Shown: positions 54,833 to 63,887 of the stretch, piece by piece
Numbering within the stretch: position 1 is the stretch's first letter
Layout of the letters: each line of letters begins with the position of its first letter
Assembly: GCF_014697625.1 (NCBI RefSeq)
Contig: NZ_JACJSG010000032.1
Coordinates: 27,503-91,502, forward strand
DNA from: Anabaena azotica FACHB-119
GTDB taxonomy: Bacteria; Cyanobacteriota; Cyanobacteriia; Cyanobacteriales; Nostocaceae
Length of the DNA stretch: 64,000 nt
Reading direction: 5' to 3'
Notes under the pieces: generated by a model
Seen by the model: only the letters and a program-made list of their open reading frames with translations
What the model was told of the DNA's origin: nothing
Database searches by the model: none
Made by a program: the position numbers and the translations under genes

Positions 54833-55076
54833 TTTTTTAATTAGCCTGATTTGCTCAAACAATTTGTGTTTATTTAAAGATAGGCTCTTTCGCCAAAAAC
54901 AGCATCCTTGATAAATACATTCAAGACTTGTCCTGAAAAAAGGGCTAGAGCAACTTACTACAAACTCAAACCATGCCATTTTTTGTAAAATTGTAAAATT
55001 TCACAGACCCTTCGATAATCCTTGAGAGTGATTGTTATATTGTACTAATAACATTCGGTCAAACCTGGGGAAAACT

Positions 55077-55802
55077 GTGCGTAATGATTTACAAAATTTG
55101 GAGATTAGCCAGAAAGAACTAGAAAAATTGACTAATCTACCCGTTAATTCCGAATTAATTATTATCAGGAATATTTTTAATAAATTTTGTCAAAAAATCA
55201 TCACTCAAATTCAAGGTTCAGAAGGAGCCACAGTAGTTTTCTTGAGTGTTTCTGTATCTATTTTTGCCTATCTAATATTTGATGTTTTTATCAAAGTATT
55301 TGCAGCATGGATAGATATCCCATCCTGGCTAATATTGATAATTCTAGGTTTTTTCGGCTGTGTAGGCACACAGGCTATTTTATACTACTGGTGGCGTAAC
55401 CAGCAAAAAATCCTGCAAAAAAATATGACAATTTCTTTAGAAATCCTTTTAAAGGATGTTCAAAGATATAATTCTGTCATTAAAGTGATAGATATTAATG
55501 ACCAAATAGAAGACGCTGGTAATGCGGGGGTGAGTATTAAAGAAAGAGAAAAAGTTATTGCCGCTCTCAAACTAACAAGAGCAGATTTAATTAGAGCTTT
55601 GCGAACAGAAAGAATATTGAGAGAAAATAAGAATTTTATTCTTAGTAATACAGAATTATTTACTAACAATTTAGCAGCTTTAACCGCTATACAGGTAACA
55701 GAACAAGCAACTGAACACGGCAGGTTACTCAATGAAGCATTACAAATTGCCCTAGATGTACAATATGAAATGAAAACTCTACAAAGCCAATCTAATGTTT
55801 AA
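55077..55802 (+). CDS. Membrane protein of unknown function
   Basis: From a GTG at 55077 (MRNDLQNLEISQKELEKL) the protein has about 241 residues. The frame is open to a TTG at 55032, but the intervening residues are not protein-like. Two membrane helices (about residues 50-75 and 82-103 of this start) are followed by a long helical cytoplasmic part with KEREKVIAALKLTRADLIRALRTER. No family is recognised. It stands alone between the M48 gene and a repeat-rich region. Confidence 0.68.
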   Translation: MRNDLQNLEISQKELEKLTNLPVNSELIIIRNIFNKFCQKIITQIQGSEGATVVFLSVSVSIFAYLIFDVFIKVFAAWIDIPSWLILIILGFFGCVGTQAILYYWWRNQQKILQKNMTISLEILLKDVQRYNSVIKVIDINDQIEDAGNAGVSIKEREKVIAALKLTRADLIRALRTERILRENKNFILSNTELFTNNLAALTAIQVTEQATEHGRLLNEALQIALDVQYEMKTLQSQSNV

Positions 55803-56023
55803 CGCCGTAGGGGACAGGTAACAGGTTCAAAACCTGCTGACCATAAAGATTTTGTGATTCCTCAATGTCATAACCTATGTGGCTACTGCTACAAGTAGAC
55901 AGACTTAATAAAATATAAGTTTGTAGTGAGGACTTTAGTCCTTTCAAACCCAGCAACACAGCGATAAATCCCTCTGTTGAGAGAAGCAGCGCAAACAATA
56001 CGAACAATAACTCTCTTATATTT

Positions 56024-56298
56024 AACGTAAGTTCGATGAACCTCTCCCTCCCAACCTCCCTCTCCTGACGGAGACGCTACGCGAACGCCTTTTAGGAGCT
56101 GACCTTTCACGTCATGTGGAAAAGCTAACGACAGACCTAACCCCCCAGCCCCCTTCCCTAGTAGGGAAGGGGGAGAAATCAAAGCCTCTCTCCTTGTAGG
56201 AGAGAGGTTTGGAGAGAGGTCTTCCAGATCCCGTGAACAGTCAGTTTTAGGAGAGGGGTTGGGGGTGAGGTCAAAACAACGCTTGTCGAACTCACGTT
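56024..56298. mobile_element. Rearranged MITE-A copy carrying MITE-B
   Basis: The copy starts AACGTAAGTTCGATGAACC and ends GTCGAACTCACGTT. Its left arm leads into GACGGAGACGCTACGCGAAC and then the insert. The central part between the two hairpins is missing, so it is a deleted derivative. About 120 bases remain without the insert and one duplication. Confidence 0.85.
56099..56244. mobile_element. MITE-B copy nested in MITE-A, with 9-bp duplication
   Basis: At 146 bp it is exactly the length of the copy at 28225-28370. Ends CTGACCTTTCACG and CGTGAACAGTCAG are near inverses. It is flanked by TTTTAGGAG at 56090-56098 and 56245-56253. Confidence 0.9.
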
Positions 56299-56392
56299 AT
56301 ATTTAATTATTTCTACCTACTTATTTTCATAATTCTAGTTGGCAATGCTCAGGGAAACCATCACATTTTTCAGCCTGTCCCCTGCTATGAAT

Positions 56393-56424
56393 AAAAAATG
56401 CCGCAGTCATTGTAACTACGGCAT
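56393..56424 (-). terminator. Rho-independent terminator of hflX
   Basis: Read on the minus strand, ATGCCGTAGT pairs with ACTGCGGCAT (one G-T pair) across TACAATG, followed by TTTTTTA. It lies about 27 bases after the hflX stop codon. Confidence 0.8.
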
Positions 56425-56451
56425 GATAATAATTTCATAAAGAATAAGTGT

Positions 56452-58008
56452 TTACTGCAAGTCTACAGCGTACTCAATTAATTGACTTAGACGCTGACGT
56501 AAAGTTTCTAATCCTAAACGCTGACTTGCGGAAATAAACACAGCCAGGGGAAACTCTTCCCTTGCTAAGGCGAGAGTTGCACTATCTACCTGATCAATTT
56601 TGTTAAAAGCCACCAACGCCGGGCCAGGAGTTATGGGCATTTGTGCTAGTATTTCCCGCACTGAGCGAATATGACTCAACCAAGCTGGATGAGATAAATC
56701 AACCAAGTGTAATAAAGCATCGGCTTCTGTCACTTCTTCCAAGGTGGCGCGGAAAGCATCCATTAACGGTGCAGGTAGTTCATGGATAAACCCTACAGTA
56801 TCTGTAATTAGAATCTCTTGGGGTTGTCCAGTTTCTGCATGAGGAATGACTAGGCGGCGTGTGGTGGGGTCAAGGGTAGCAAATAGCTGGTCGGCTGTAT
56901 ATACCTCAGCGTTAGTTAACGCATTTAATAAGGTAGATTTGCCAGCGTTGGTATATCCCACCAAAGCGACTGAGGGAACCTCTTGATGTTGTCGCCGTTG
57001 TCTTAAGCGGGAACGGTGCGCTTGTAATTGGTCAACTTCTTGTTGCAGTCGAGAAATGCGGCGTTGAATGGCGCGGCGTTCTGTTTCTAGTTTGGTTTCA
57101 CCAGGGCCACGTGTACCAATACCACCCCCCAGTCGGGACATTGCTTGACCTCTACCAGTCAGTCGTGGCAGCATATATTCTAGCTGTGCTAGTTCGACTT
57201 GTAATTTCCCGGCGCGAGATTGGGCGCGTTGGGCAAAGATATCTAAGATAACTTCAGTGCGGTCAACTACGCGGATACCAATTTGCGCTTCTAGGTTGCG
57301 GACTTGGGAGGGTGAGAGGTCGCGGTCAAAGACCACTAGATTACATCCCAAGGTTTGGGCTGTCAGGGCGACTTCTTGGACTTTACCCTCGCCAATGACG
57401 GTTTGCGGATGAATGCGCGATCGCTTTTGTTGTATTGTCTGTAATACATCTCCACCAGCCGTATCCACCAACCGCGCCAATTCCGCCACAGTGTCGTGAA
57501 ATTGTTGTAATGAAATATCATCAGTCATTACTCCTACAATTAACACGCGATCGTGGTCAGCATCAACTTCCTGGGCGACGAACTCCCGCCGGAACTCCTC
57601 TTCCAGTCCTTCCACAAGGTCAAGGAAATCTTGCTGTGCCAGATCATCTAAATTCAGTGGTGGTGATATACTCCAACTGGCAGACTGACCATTCTTGGAC
57701 TCAGAAAATGCTGCACTAGGAATCAAAGCACGGGTATCTTGGGGGACTAGATGTGCAAGATACGCTTCTTTGACGTATCCTGTAGCCCCACCACCGCGTC
57801 TGGTGAAGCCCGTCCCGGTAATATTAATCACCACTAGGGCATCTAAACGCTGCATTGCCATTGCTGTTAAAGCTGAATCATTAGGCGGTTCCGCCTTGAG
57901 ATGGGTGGAAATGCAACGAATACCACACAAACGTTCCGCACCATAACGCGGTAATTCCATCGGGGGAATTTGCGTTTGACGCGGTGTGCCTACGCCAACC
58001 CGAATCAC
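56452..58008 (-). CDS. hflX: GTPase HflX (ribosome-associated), start codon uncertain
   Basis: From the first standard codon (GTG at 58008) it has 518 residues: an N-terminal domain (VLIVGVMTDDISLQQFHDTV, then VIGEGKVQEV), the HflX linker GGGIGTRGPGETKLETERR, and a G domain with G1 GYTNAGKST, G3 DTVGFIHELP and G4 NKID. HflX splits or rescues ribosomes. Upstream the frame continues for 66 more codons (for example NLQGLKSSQLKQLQRLYHQR, VCAYVNRRGQ) to a CTG at 58206 right after a TAG stop. That stretch looks like genuine protein, so the true start is probably non-AUG around 58206. Confidence 0.92.
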   Translation of the reverse strand: MIRVGVGTPRQTQIPPMELPRYGAERLCGIRCISTHLKAEPPNDSALTAMAMQRLDALVVINITGTGFTRRGGGATGYVKEAYLAHLVPQDTRALIPSAAFSESKNGQSASWSISPPLNLDDLAQQDFLDLVEGLEEEFRREFVAQEVDADHDRVLIVGVMTDDISLQQFHDTVAELARLVDTAGGDVLQTIQQKRSRIHPQTVIGEGKVQEVALTAQTLGCNLVVFDRDLSPSQVRNLEAQIGIRVVDRTEVILDIFAQRAQSRAGKLQVELAQLEYMLPRLTGRGQAMSRLGGGIGTRGPGETKLETERRAIQRRISRLQQEVDQLQAHRSRLRQRRQHQEVPSVALVGYTNAGKSTLLNALTNAEVYTADQLFATLDPTTRRLVIPHAETGQPQEILITDTVGFIHELPAPLMDAFRATLEEVTEADALLHLVDLSHPAWLSHIRSVREILAQMPITPGPALVAFNKIDQVDSATLALAREEFPLAVFISASQRLGLETLRQRLSQLIEYAVDLQ

Positions 58009-58320
58009 TTGTCCGCGACGGTTAACATAGGCACATACAGGTAGGTTAATTTCCGTGCTAATAGCCGCCAGACGCTGGGAGAACTCAGGCGTTGTGATGC
58101 GATCGCCTGGGATACGCTGGTGGTATAGTCGCTGTAGTTGCTTCAGCTGACTGGATTTTAAACCCTGAAGATTACCGAAAATAGTTTCTATAGGCGTTTC
58201 GACCAGCTAAACTGGCCCCCCGAATCCATCTATTGTCTATTTTACAACAGCGTTAAGGGTGCAAGGTCAATCTTGTGGTGGGATTAGGAGTGTAGGAGTG
58301 GTTCGCCTTTTCTTCTAAAT

Positions 58321-58650
58321 TTAAAATTGAGGTTTAATGTACAAATTCCATACCTCTTTTACTCGCTTTCCATCTGATTCAGAAATTTTTCCAATTCTGG
58401 CTGTTAACAAAGTCTTTTCTAAACAATCCAATCGAGACAGACGCACTGTCGAACTAACCCGCAAGCCACTTGCAGACCAATCATTTAAAACAACATCAGT
58501 TTGTGTGCGCGGTTTTGCAGAGGTAACTATTGCTGCTACAACATCATCCCCATCTAACCACAAAATAAGTACAGGACGTTTTTTAGAACCGTCACCATCA
58601 GTAAATGGAATATCTGCTACCCAAAAATCACCTGCTTGGATAGTCATCAT
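58321..58650 (-). CDS. PemK/MazF-family toxin
   Basis: The 109-residue protein has GDFWVADIPFTDGDGSKKRPVLIL at the N-terminus (in part GDFWVADIPF), VVAAIVTSAKPRT, and STVRLSRLDCLEKTLL. These are the strands of the MazF/PemK endoribonuclease fold, which cuts mRNA. Two adjacent ATGs exist; the start overlaps the end of the antitoxin gene by about 20 bases. The pair therefore forms a standard antitoxin-toxin operon. Confidence 0.9.
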   Translation of the reverse strand: MMTIQAGDFWVADIPFTDGDGSKKRPVLILWLDGDDVVAAIVTSAKPRTQTDVVLNDWSASGLRVSSTVRLSRLDCLEKTLLTARIGKISESDGKRVKEVWNLYIKPQF

Positions 58651-58858
58651 ACAATCCTTCGTCTTCTGGTGCGTAACCTTTTAAAAAAGCATCATGGCTA
58701 CGGATATTTTCGATTTTTTCTGCTTTTTGTTCAATAGTTATGACCCAACGTCCATTACTAATGCTGTCCACGATTGATTCTGGAAGATTTAATTTTTCTC
58801 CTGGTTGCAGTTCAATTTCATAAATCAACTTAATCAATTCACCATTCATATTCTGCAT
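58628..58858 (-). CDS. Antitoxin of the PemK-type pair
   Basis: The 76-residue acidic protein reads GELIKLIYEIELQPGEKLNLP near its start and ends KGYAPEDEGLYDDY. Its place directly upstream of, and overlapping, a PemK/MazF toxin defines it as the cognate antitoxin. The N-terminal half probably folds as a beta domain with DNA binding, and the acidic C-terminus would wrap the toxin. A second in-frame ATG three codons in is possible. Confidence 0.82.
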   Translation of the reverse strand: MQNMNGELIKLIYEIELQPGEKLNLPESIVDSISNGRWVITIEQKAEKIENIRSHDAFLKGYAPEDEGLYDDYPSR

Positions 58859-58928
58859 TGAGTAAGTGGGTTGTTCTGTATAATTTTTCTAATATTTCTT
58901 ATTTTAACATAGATTTAGATTATTATAA

Positions 58929-60299
58929 CTAATAATTTATTATTTTTTTAAACTGTTCATCATTCTTAATTCTATCAAAATCATCATCATCTTTTGCCCA
59001 TTTACGGCATTCATCAGGATTTATATTAATTGCTGTTTGCAAGCTTTCAATTGCTTTTTCACTATTACCTTGCAGTGCATAACAACGAGCTTTATTGTAC
59101 CAAGCTTCGTGAAAATCTGGTTTAAATTTGATGGCTTGGTCGTAGGATGCGATCGCCTCTTCATAGCGTCCTAAATCATCTAACGCAATGCCGCGATTGT
59201 ACCAAGCTTGGTGATAATCTGGTTTAAATTTGATGGCTTGGTCGTAGGATGCGATCGCTTGTTCATATTGTCCTAAATTCCCTAGCACAATGCCGCGATT
59301 GTACCAAGCTTCGTGATCATCTGGTTTAAATTTGATGGCTTGGTCGTAGGATGCGATCGCCTCTTCATAGCGTCCTAAATTATATAGCGCATTGCCGCGA
59401 TTGTTCCAAGCTGGGTGAAAATCTGGTTGAATTTTGATAGCTTGGTCGTAGGATGATATCGCCTCTTCATTGCGTCCTAAATTCCTTAGCACAATGCCGC
59501 GATTGTTCCAAGCTTCGTGATCATCTGGTTTAAATTTGATGGCTTGGTCGTAGGATGCGATCGCTTTATCGTAATCTCTTGCAGCAGTGTATAAATTACC
59601 TAGTTCAAATAATAATTCTGGTAGATTATTACCTATTGAATTTCCAACTGAAATTAATTCTTGAATCTCAAGTATTTTTTGATTTCGTTCTTCTGAGGTT
59701 AAAGCTAGATATTTTTCATAATCTGCATCTTGAAGTATGCGTGATGATTCCTGCTCTAAGGTTTCTTCATCTATCGGAAAATCAAACAAACCTGAACGCC
59801 AATCAAAGAAATCTGGAGCGCGTTGGATAAAATATTTAATTGCAAATATAGGCAGCAAGAACACAAAACAAGTATGAAAATTTTCTCTAAAACGTTCTCG
59901 CTGTTGATTCAGGTTAATCAAAACAGGCGGTACACCCTTCCAACTATATGAGTGTGTATCTCTACTATCCCATCCTGAATAACTTTTACTTTCTTCGTAT
60001 TGATAAAATGACTGCTCTAAACCAGAGATAAATAAAATATCTAATTTTTGTTTATTGTTTAATTTAGCAATTTCTTGATATAAATTATCAACAGGTTGCC
60101 TTAAATTCAAAACCTCAATATTTTTATCACTAATATCTTCTTTAACTTGGTTAATTAACTGCTGACCTTGGGATGGAGAACACCGCACAAATAACAAACC
60201 AAAGCCATCCGTAAACTTGAGCGTGCGGACTAAGGCTTGATATTCTTCATCTGCTGTTGCTGGTAAATCTTCATCCCAGTCAGTAAGTTCTAGTGTCAT
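58929..60299 (-). CDS. TPR protein with degenerate P-loop N-terminal domain
   Basis: From ATG at 60299 (MTLELTDWDEDLP) it has 456 residues; the frame also opens at TTG 60311. Residues 20-210 resemble a STAND-type NTPase: LKFTDGFGLLFVRCSPSQGQ where a Walker A should be, KLDILFISGLEQSF as Walker B-like, and RAPDFFDWRSGLFDFP. The P-loop lacks the GKS/T core, so it is probably inactive for ATP hydrolysis. Six TPR units follow (type unit GRYEEAIASYDQAIKFKPD), several nearly identical in DNA and carrying GCGATCGC. It lies downstream of an intact ATPase on the same strand, with 231 bases between. Confidence 0.85.
   Translation of the reverse strand: MTLELTDWDEDLPATADEEYQALVRTLKFTDGFGLLFVRCSPSQGQQLINQVKEDISDKNIEVLNLRQPVDNLYQEIAKLNNKQKLDILFISGLEQSFYQYEESKSYSGWDSRDTHSYSWKGVPPVLINLNQQRERFRENFHTCFVFLLPIFAIKYFIQRAPDFFDWRSGLFDFPIDEETLEQESSRILQDADYEKYLALTSEERNQKILEIQELISVGNSIGNNLPELLFELGNLYTAARDYDKAIASYDQAIKFKPDDHEAWNNRGIVLRNLGRNEEAISSYDQAIKIQPDFHPAWNNRGNALYNLGRYEEAIASYDQAIKFKPDDHEAWYNRGIVLGNLGQYEQAIASYDQAIKFKPDYHQAWYNRGIALDDLGRYEEAIASYDQAIKFKPDFHEAWYNKARCYALQGNSEKAIESLQTAININPDECRKWAKDDDDFDRIKNDEQFKKIINY
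59110..59580 (-). repeat. Near-identical TPR-coding units containing HIP1
   Basis: Four to five 102-bp units share long blocks such as TTTGATGGCTTGGTCGTAGG and GATGCGATCGCCTCTTCATA. They indicate recent duplication or conversion in the TPR array. Confidence 0.85.
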
Positions 60300-60529
60300 A
60301 ATCTCAGACAAATGCTGTGGGTAAAATTTAGGTTAGGTTAATAGCAAGGCAACATAGATATCAGCAATTCAATATATAGAATTTCTATTTAATTTCTTAA
60401 ATATACGTATGCCGATGCACTGTCCACCATATCATGGTTTTGGTGGGCTAAAGGTTTTTCAACCTGCGAAGGCAGGTTTTGTCTGTGTAGATGCGGTTTC
60501 TAACCGCCCATTTCGTCTTAATTTAAATT

Positions 60530-61861
60530 TTATGATGAATAAAGTTGATTATATTTATCTTGAAATTCCTTAATCCCTTTAATCAAAGGATGAACATCAT
60601 ACCATACCTGACTTTCTCCATCTCCATTCAAATAACGATATTCCAAAATACAACGATTAAATAATAACCCCCGATACAATTGGTCGTTTTCTATCTGCTT
60701 AGATTGATACACCCTTGCTAAAGCTTCCCATTCATTAAAATAAACAGTATTACGATAGGTATTGCGTAACTCGCTAATCGAACGCTGTAACGCTCTGTTG
60801 GGAATGGGTAAACTGTTAGTGTATTTAATCGCCTCCTTCATTAATAATAATAAATTTCGCACATGACCCCCACTCATTAAGCAGAGTTTTTCTAAAGCTT
60901 CTCTCTGCTCAAACATATCGACGATAGATAAACTAGGCTCAACCAAACTTAGCCGCTTTTGCAATATTTCCGTAACCTTATTAATTCCTCGCTGATACGG
61001 TTGATTCTCTGGAGTTTGCACCATAATCATCGGCAAAACTTGAGTATTCCCATATATATTTGCCACATCCGCCGCACGGTTAGAATACAGTAAAGAAATC
61101 GGCACTGTATAAATTAAATGACAATCTAAAGCTTGTAACTGTTCACTCCTATCGATAAAAATCTGGTCGTGATTATTGCGTCCATCTTCTTGAGGTATGG
61201 GAACAATTCGGTCTAAGTTATCAGCAATTAACACCAGTTGAGAATAACCCGCAGGTAAATGTTCTTTTGCATCCCTAATAAACTGATTTAACGCCTCAAT
61301 TAAAGTAATAGTATGGGGGTTGACTCGTTCCCGAATTTTTTGGCGCTGGCTTGGTTCAGTTCTCAAATTAGCAGTGATTTTCGCAAACTGAGAAATTTGA
61401 GCCTCAATGCTTAAACTTTCTAAAGCCACTTCAGTCAAAGCAAAATCTTTTAAATCTTGCCAACGCTCCTTTAACCAATTTAACAAACTTGCAGGGGAAG
61501 CACTATCTTTCAATCCTTCTAGTAAATGTCGCGTGGAAGCTAAAAGAATATCAGTATATTGAGCATCTTCTGGGTCTATATCTTCCTCATCACTGGGAAA
61601 ATAGACCACAAAGCAGCCTTCCTCATCCAAATGTTGCTGGAGACGCAGCAGTTCCGTTGACTTACCCGCACCGCGATGTCCTGCATAAAGTTGACAAGTC
61701 TTTCTGTCTGACAACAAAATTTCTCTACCCACTTCCACAAGGATATCGCCCTCTCCCCGCACTTCCCCACAATCGACATAAGCCGGATCTCCTGCGGGTA
61801 AAGGTCGGAATGGGTCAAAAACGTTGTATATTCGCTTCAAAAGGGCAAATTCTTGTGTCAT
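60530..61861 (-). CDS. P-loop ATPase upstream of the degenerate-P-loop TPR gene
   Basis: The 443-residue ATPase has Walker A GHRGAGKST (residues 61-69), Walker B LVLIADNLDRIV (about 215), and a sensor-like strand CHLIYTVPISLLY. The N-terminus is LLKRIYNVFDPFRPLPAGDP. The C-terminus (about 330-440) is helical with SGGHVRNLLLLMKEAIKYTN, an arrangement of AAA/STAND-type ATPases, and no effector domain is evident. The TPR gene with a dead P-loop follows on the same strand, so the two may form an active/inactive ATPase pair. Function is not known. Confidence 0.85.
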   Translation of the reverse strand: MTQEFALLKRIYNVFDPFRPLPAGDPAYVDCGEVRGEGDILVEVGREILLSDRKTCQLYAGHRGAGKSTELLRLQQHLDEEGCFVVYFPSDEEDIDPEDAQYTDILLASTRHLLEGLKDSASPASLLNWLKERWQDLKDFALTEVALESLSIEAQISQFAKITANLRTEPSQRQKIRERVNPHTITLIEALNQFIRDAKEHLPAGYSQLVLIADNLDRIVPIPQEDGRNNHDQIFIDRSEQLQALDCHLIYTVPISLLYSNRAADVANIYGNTQVLPMIMVQTPENQPYQRGINKVTEILQKRLSLVEPSLSIVDMFEQREALEKLCLMSGGHVRNLLLLMKEAIKYTNSLPIPNRALQRSISELRNTYRNTVYFNEWEALARVYQSKQIENDQLYRGLLFNRCILEYRYLNGDGESQVWYDVHPLIKGIKEFQDKYNQLYSS

Positions 61862-61995
61862 AAGTAGAAATCTCCCAGACTAGCGCCATATTAGCGCATA
61901 ATTACGGAGATAAATATGATTAGATTGTAATTTTTGGCTTTGGTGATTGAGGATGTATATTTAGCTCACGCAAAGGTGCAGAGGCGCAAAGCACT

Positions 61996-62023
61996 GTAGA
62001 GACGTTGCATGCAACGTCTCTAC
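61996..62023. repeat. Perfect 28-bp palindrome, copy 2
   Basis: GTAGAGACGTTGCA is followed directly by its exact inverse. It differs from the copy at 40148 only by the symmetric change of the central ACAT/ATGT to GCAT/ATGC. It lies about 75 bases before the ParD start. Confidence 0.9.
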
Positions 62024-62097
62024 ATTATTTTTCCGTGCAACTTCATAGAGAATTGTTATAACAAGATCAAAGCTGTAAATCAACTAAAAGTAAAATC

Positions 62098-62364
62098 ATG
62101 AATATCCAACTTAAACCTGAACTAGAGCAAATCATTGAGGCACAAATTGCTACAGGTAGATATAGCGATGCTGAGGAAGTAATCAGTAAAGCATTAAAAC
62201 TTTTATTAGAGTGGGAACAAGGTTATCAACAGTGGATAGAAGAAACAAGGCAAAAAGTTGAGGTAGCTATTGAACAATTAGATAGGGGAGAAGGAATTGA
62301 CGGGGAAGTTGTTATTGAAAGATTGCGCTCTAAGCTACGTCAAGCCAGAGAGGCGCAAGAATGA
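62098..62364 (+). CDS. ParD-like antitoxin
   Basis: This 88-residue ribbon-helix-helix protein reads MNIQLKPELEQIIEAQIATG then RYSDAEEVISKALKLLLE, the ParD DNA-binding part. A helical toxin-binding tail follows (EEVVIERLRSKLRQ-like). ATG is followed downstream by the toxin gene, which overlaps by four bases (ATGA). The pair is thus ParDE-type. The palindrome at 61996 could be an operator, but this is a guess. Confidence 0.88.
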   Translation: MNIQLKPELEQIIEAQIATGRYSDAEEVISKALKLLLEWEQGYQQWIEETRQKVEVAIEQLDRGEGIDGEVVIERLRSKLRQAREAQE

Positions 62365-62660
62365 AACAATATATCATATCCCCAGAAGCCAGCCTTGATT
62401 TATCAGAAATTATTGATTATTTTACAGCTAGAAATATTGAAGCAGGAGAACGTTTTATTGATGAGTTTGAAAGAAAGTGTAAATACTTAACCAATTTCCC
62501 AAATATGGGACGTAGTTATAGCAATATTCAATCTGATTTGAGGGGTATTCCTTTAGATAGTTACATTATTCTTTATCGAACTATAAATAGTAGGATTGAA
62601 GTTGTACGTGTAGTTAGTGGTTATCGAAATTTAGAGTCTTTATTTACAGAATCCGAATAA
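62361..62660 (+). CDS. ParE/RelE-like toxin
   Basis: The 99-residue toxin has the ParE-family plan: SPEASLDLSEIIDYFTARN, FERKCKYLTNFPNMGRSY, LRGIPLDSYIILYR, and VVRVVSGYRNLESLF. ParE toxins generally poison DNA gyrase, but subfamilies differ. It starts inside the ParD stop region (ATGA at 62361-62364). The gene converges with cofG, separated by only three bases. Confidence 0.9.
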   Translation: MKQYIISPEASLDLSEIIDYFTARNIEAGERFIDEFERKCKYLTNFPNMGRSYSNIQSDLRGIPLDSYIILYRTINSRIEVVRVVSGYRNLESLFTESE

Positions 62661-62663
62661 TTT

Positions 62664-63665
62664 CTATGTAAATATAAACTTCCTCCACCGTTTCACCGCC
62701 GCTTGCAATTCTTCTGACAACCAACTATCAAATTGCGGATATATAGGTAAACGCGGGACTAACTGCCAACCCGCAGGCTGTAAAATTTCTCTTAACTCCT
62801 GTTCTTGAAGATGAGGATAATCGGGGTTGACTTCATCTATCGGCCCAATTCCCCCTAAATCTCTTGCACCAGCTTCTATACAAGCTAGTAACCATTGCTC
62901 ATTCTTAACCAAATTTGGGGGAATTTGAATGGTAATATCTGCGGGTAAAATCTGCCTTGCTTGGGTAATGATTTCTGGTAATTGATGGGGATTAAAAGCT
63001 GGTGCATCAAAGGTTTGCTGATTTCCAGGGCTGTGGGGTTGCAAAATCACTTCTTGTATATGATGGTAACGCTGATGTAGGTGCGATATCGCTTCTAACG
63101 TTTCCCAACAATCATCTAAGGTTTCCCCAATTCCCAACAGTAACCCAGTTGTAAAGGGAATTTGCAACTCTCCCGCCCATGTTAATTGTTGTAGTCTCAG
63201 TTCTGGTAACTTACTCGGTGCATGACGATGGACTGTGGCTAATAATTTTGGCGTTAACTGTTCCAGCATCAAACCCATCGAAACATTGACGCTTTTGAGT
63301 TGCTGCATCTCGGCAAAACTCAATGGCCCCACATTAGTATGGGGGAGAAATCCCCAGTTTAAGGCTAAGTTACATAAATCATAAATTCTTTGGAACCATG
63401 CTTGACGCTGTGGTGAGTGGGGGTGTACTTCGCCACTGAGGATGAGAATTTCGCAGACTTTTTGCTTTTGCAGTCGCCTGAAGATTTCCTCTGCTGCTGA
63501 TAAAGTCATCCACGGACTTGCGCCTGGGTTGGTGCGAAAGTTGCAGTAGGTGCAGCGATTAAAACACTCGTAGGTAGGAACAATTGTATATGCAGGGCTG
63601 TAAGTAGTGTAATCGCGGAGCAGCTGATGGCAATACATTGTACCTGCACTATTGGCATCTGACAT
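62664..63665 (-). CDS. cofG: 7,8-didemethyl-8-hydroxy-5-deazariboflavin synthase subunit CofG
   Basis: CofG is the radical-SAM half of F0 synthase; F0 is the light-harvesting cofactor of cyanobacterial DNA photolyase. The 333-residue protein has the cluster motif CFNRCTYCNF (CxxxCxxC) and ILSGEVHPHSP. It also has TTGLLLGIGETLDDCWETL and GGIGPIDEVNPDYPH near the C-terminus, as in CofG. Start ATG gives MSDANSAGTMYCHQLL. cofH is not in view. The start is 222 bases upstream of divergent psbA. Confidence 0.94.
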   Translation of the reverse strand: MSDANSAGTMYCHQLLRDYTTYSPAYTIVPTYECFNRCTYCNFRTNPGASPWMTLSAAEEIFRRLQKQKVCEILILSGEVHPHSPQRQAWFQRIYDLCNLALNWGFLPHTNVGPLSFAEMQQLKSVNVSMGLMLEQLTPKLLATVHRHAPSKLPELRLQQLTWAGELQIPFTTGLLLGIGETLDDCWETLEAISHLHQRYHHIQEVILQPHSPGNQQTFDAPAFNPHQLPEIITQARQILPADITIQIPPNLVKNEQWLLACIEAGARDLGGIGPIDEVNPDYPHLQEQELREILQPAGWQLVPRLPIYPQFDSWLSEELQAAVKRWRKFIFT

Positions 63666-63802
63666 AAGAATGATTTTTGCTTAATATAAATTAACTTGAG
63701 TGTGAGTAACACAAATTTATTTTTGTGAGAACTTAAAACCATTGTAGTTACTGGTTTACAGCCTAATTGACAGCTATGCAGAAAAAATTTTTCTCAAAAT
63801 AC

Positions 63803-63832
63803 TTTACAAACTGCAATAACTAGTATTAAGAT
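63803..63832 (+). promoter_or_regulatory. Candidate psbA promoter
   Basis: TTTACA (63803-63808) and TAAGAT (63827-63832) are separated by 18 bases. They lie 56 bases before the psbA ATG. The sequence is read from motif match only. Confidence 0.5.
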
Positions 63833-63887
63833 GTGTAACAGGTGAAAGCACCTACAACATTCATACAAACAACGTAATCATAAAGAC

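Larger units (their letters stand above)
55803..56451. other. Non-coding region with nested MITE-A/MITE-B and hflX terminator
   Basis: From left: a GGACTTTAGTCC repeat phrase (about 55928), a MITE-A copy carrying MITE-B (56024-56298), and the hflX terminator (56393-56424). The short minus-strand frames at 55792-56182 lie over repeats and are not genes. Confidence 0.7.

Noticed and set aside
55792..56182. Two minus-strand frames of 71 and 97 residues
   Set aside because: They lie across MITE-A/MITE-B sequence, and the codons follow the repeat, not a protein.
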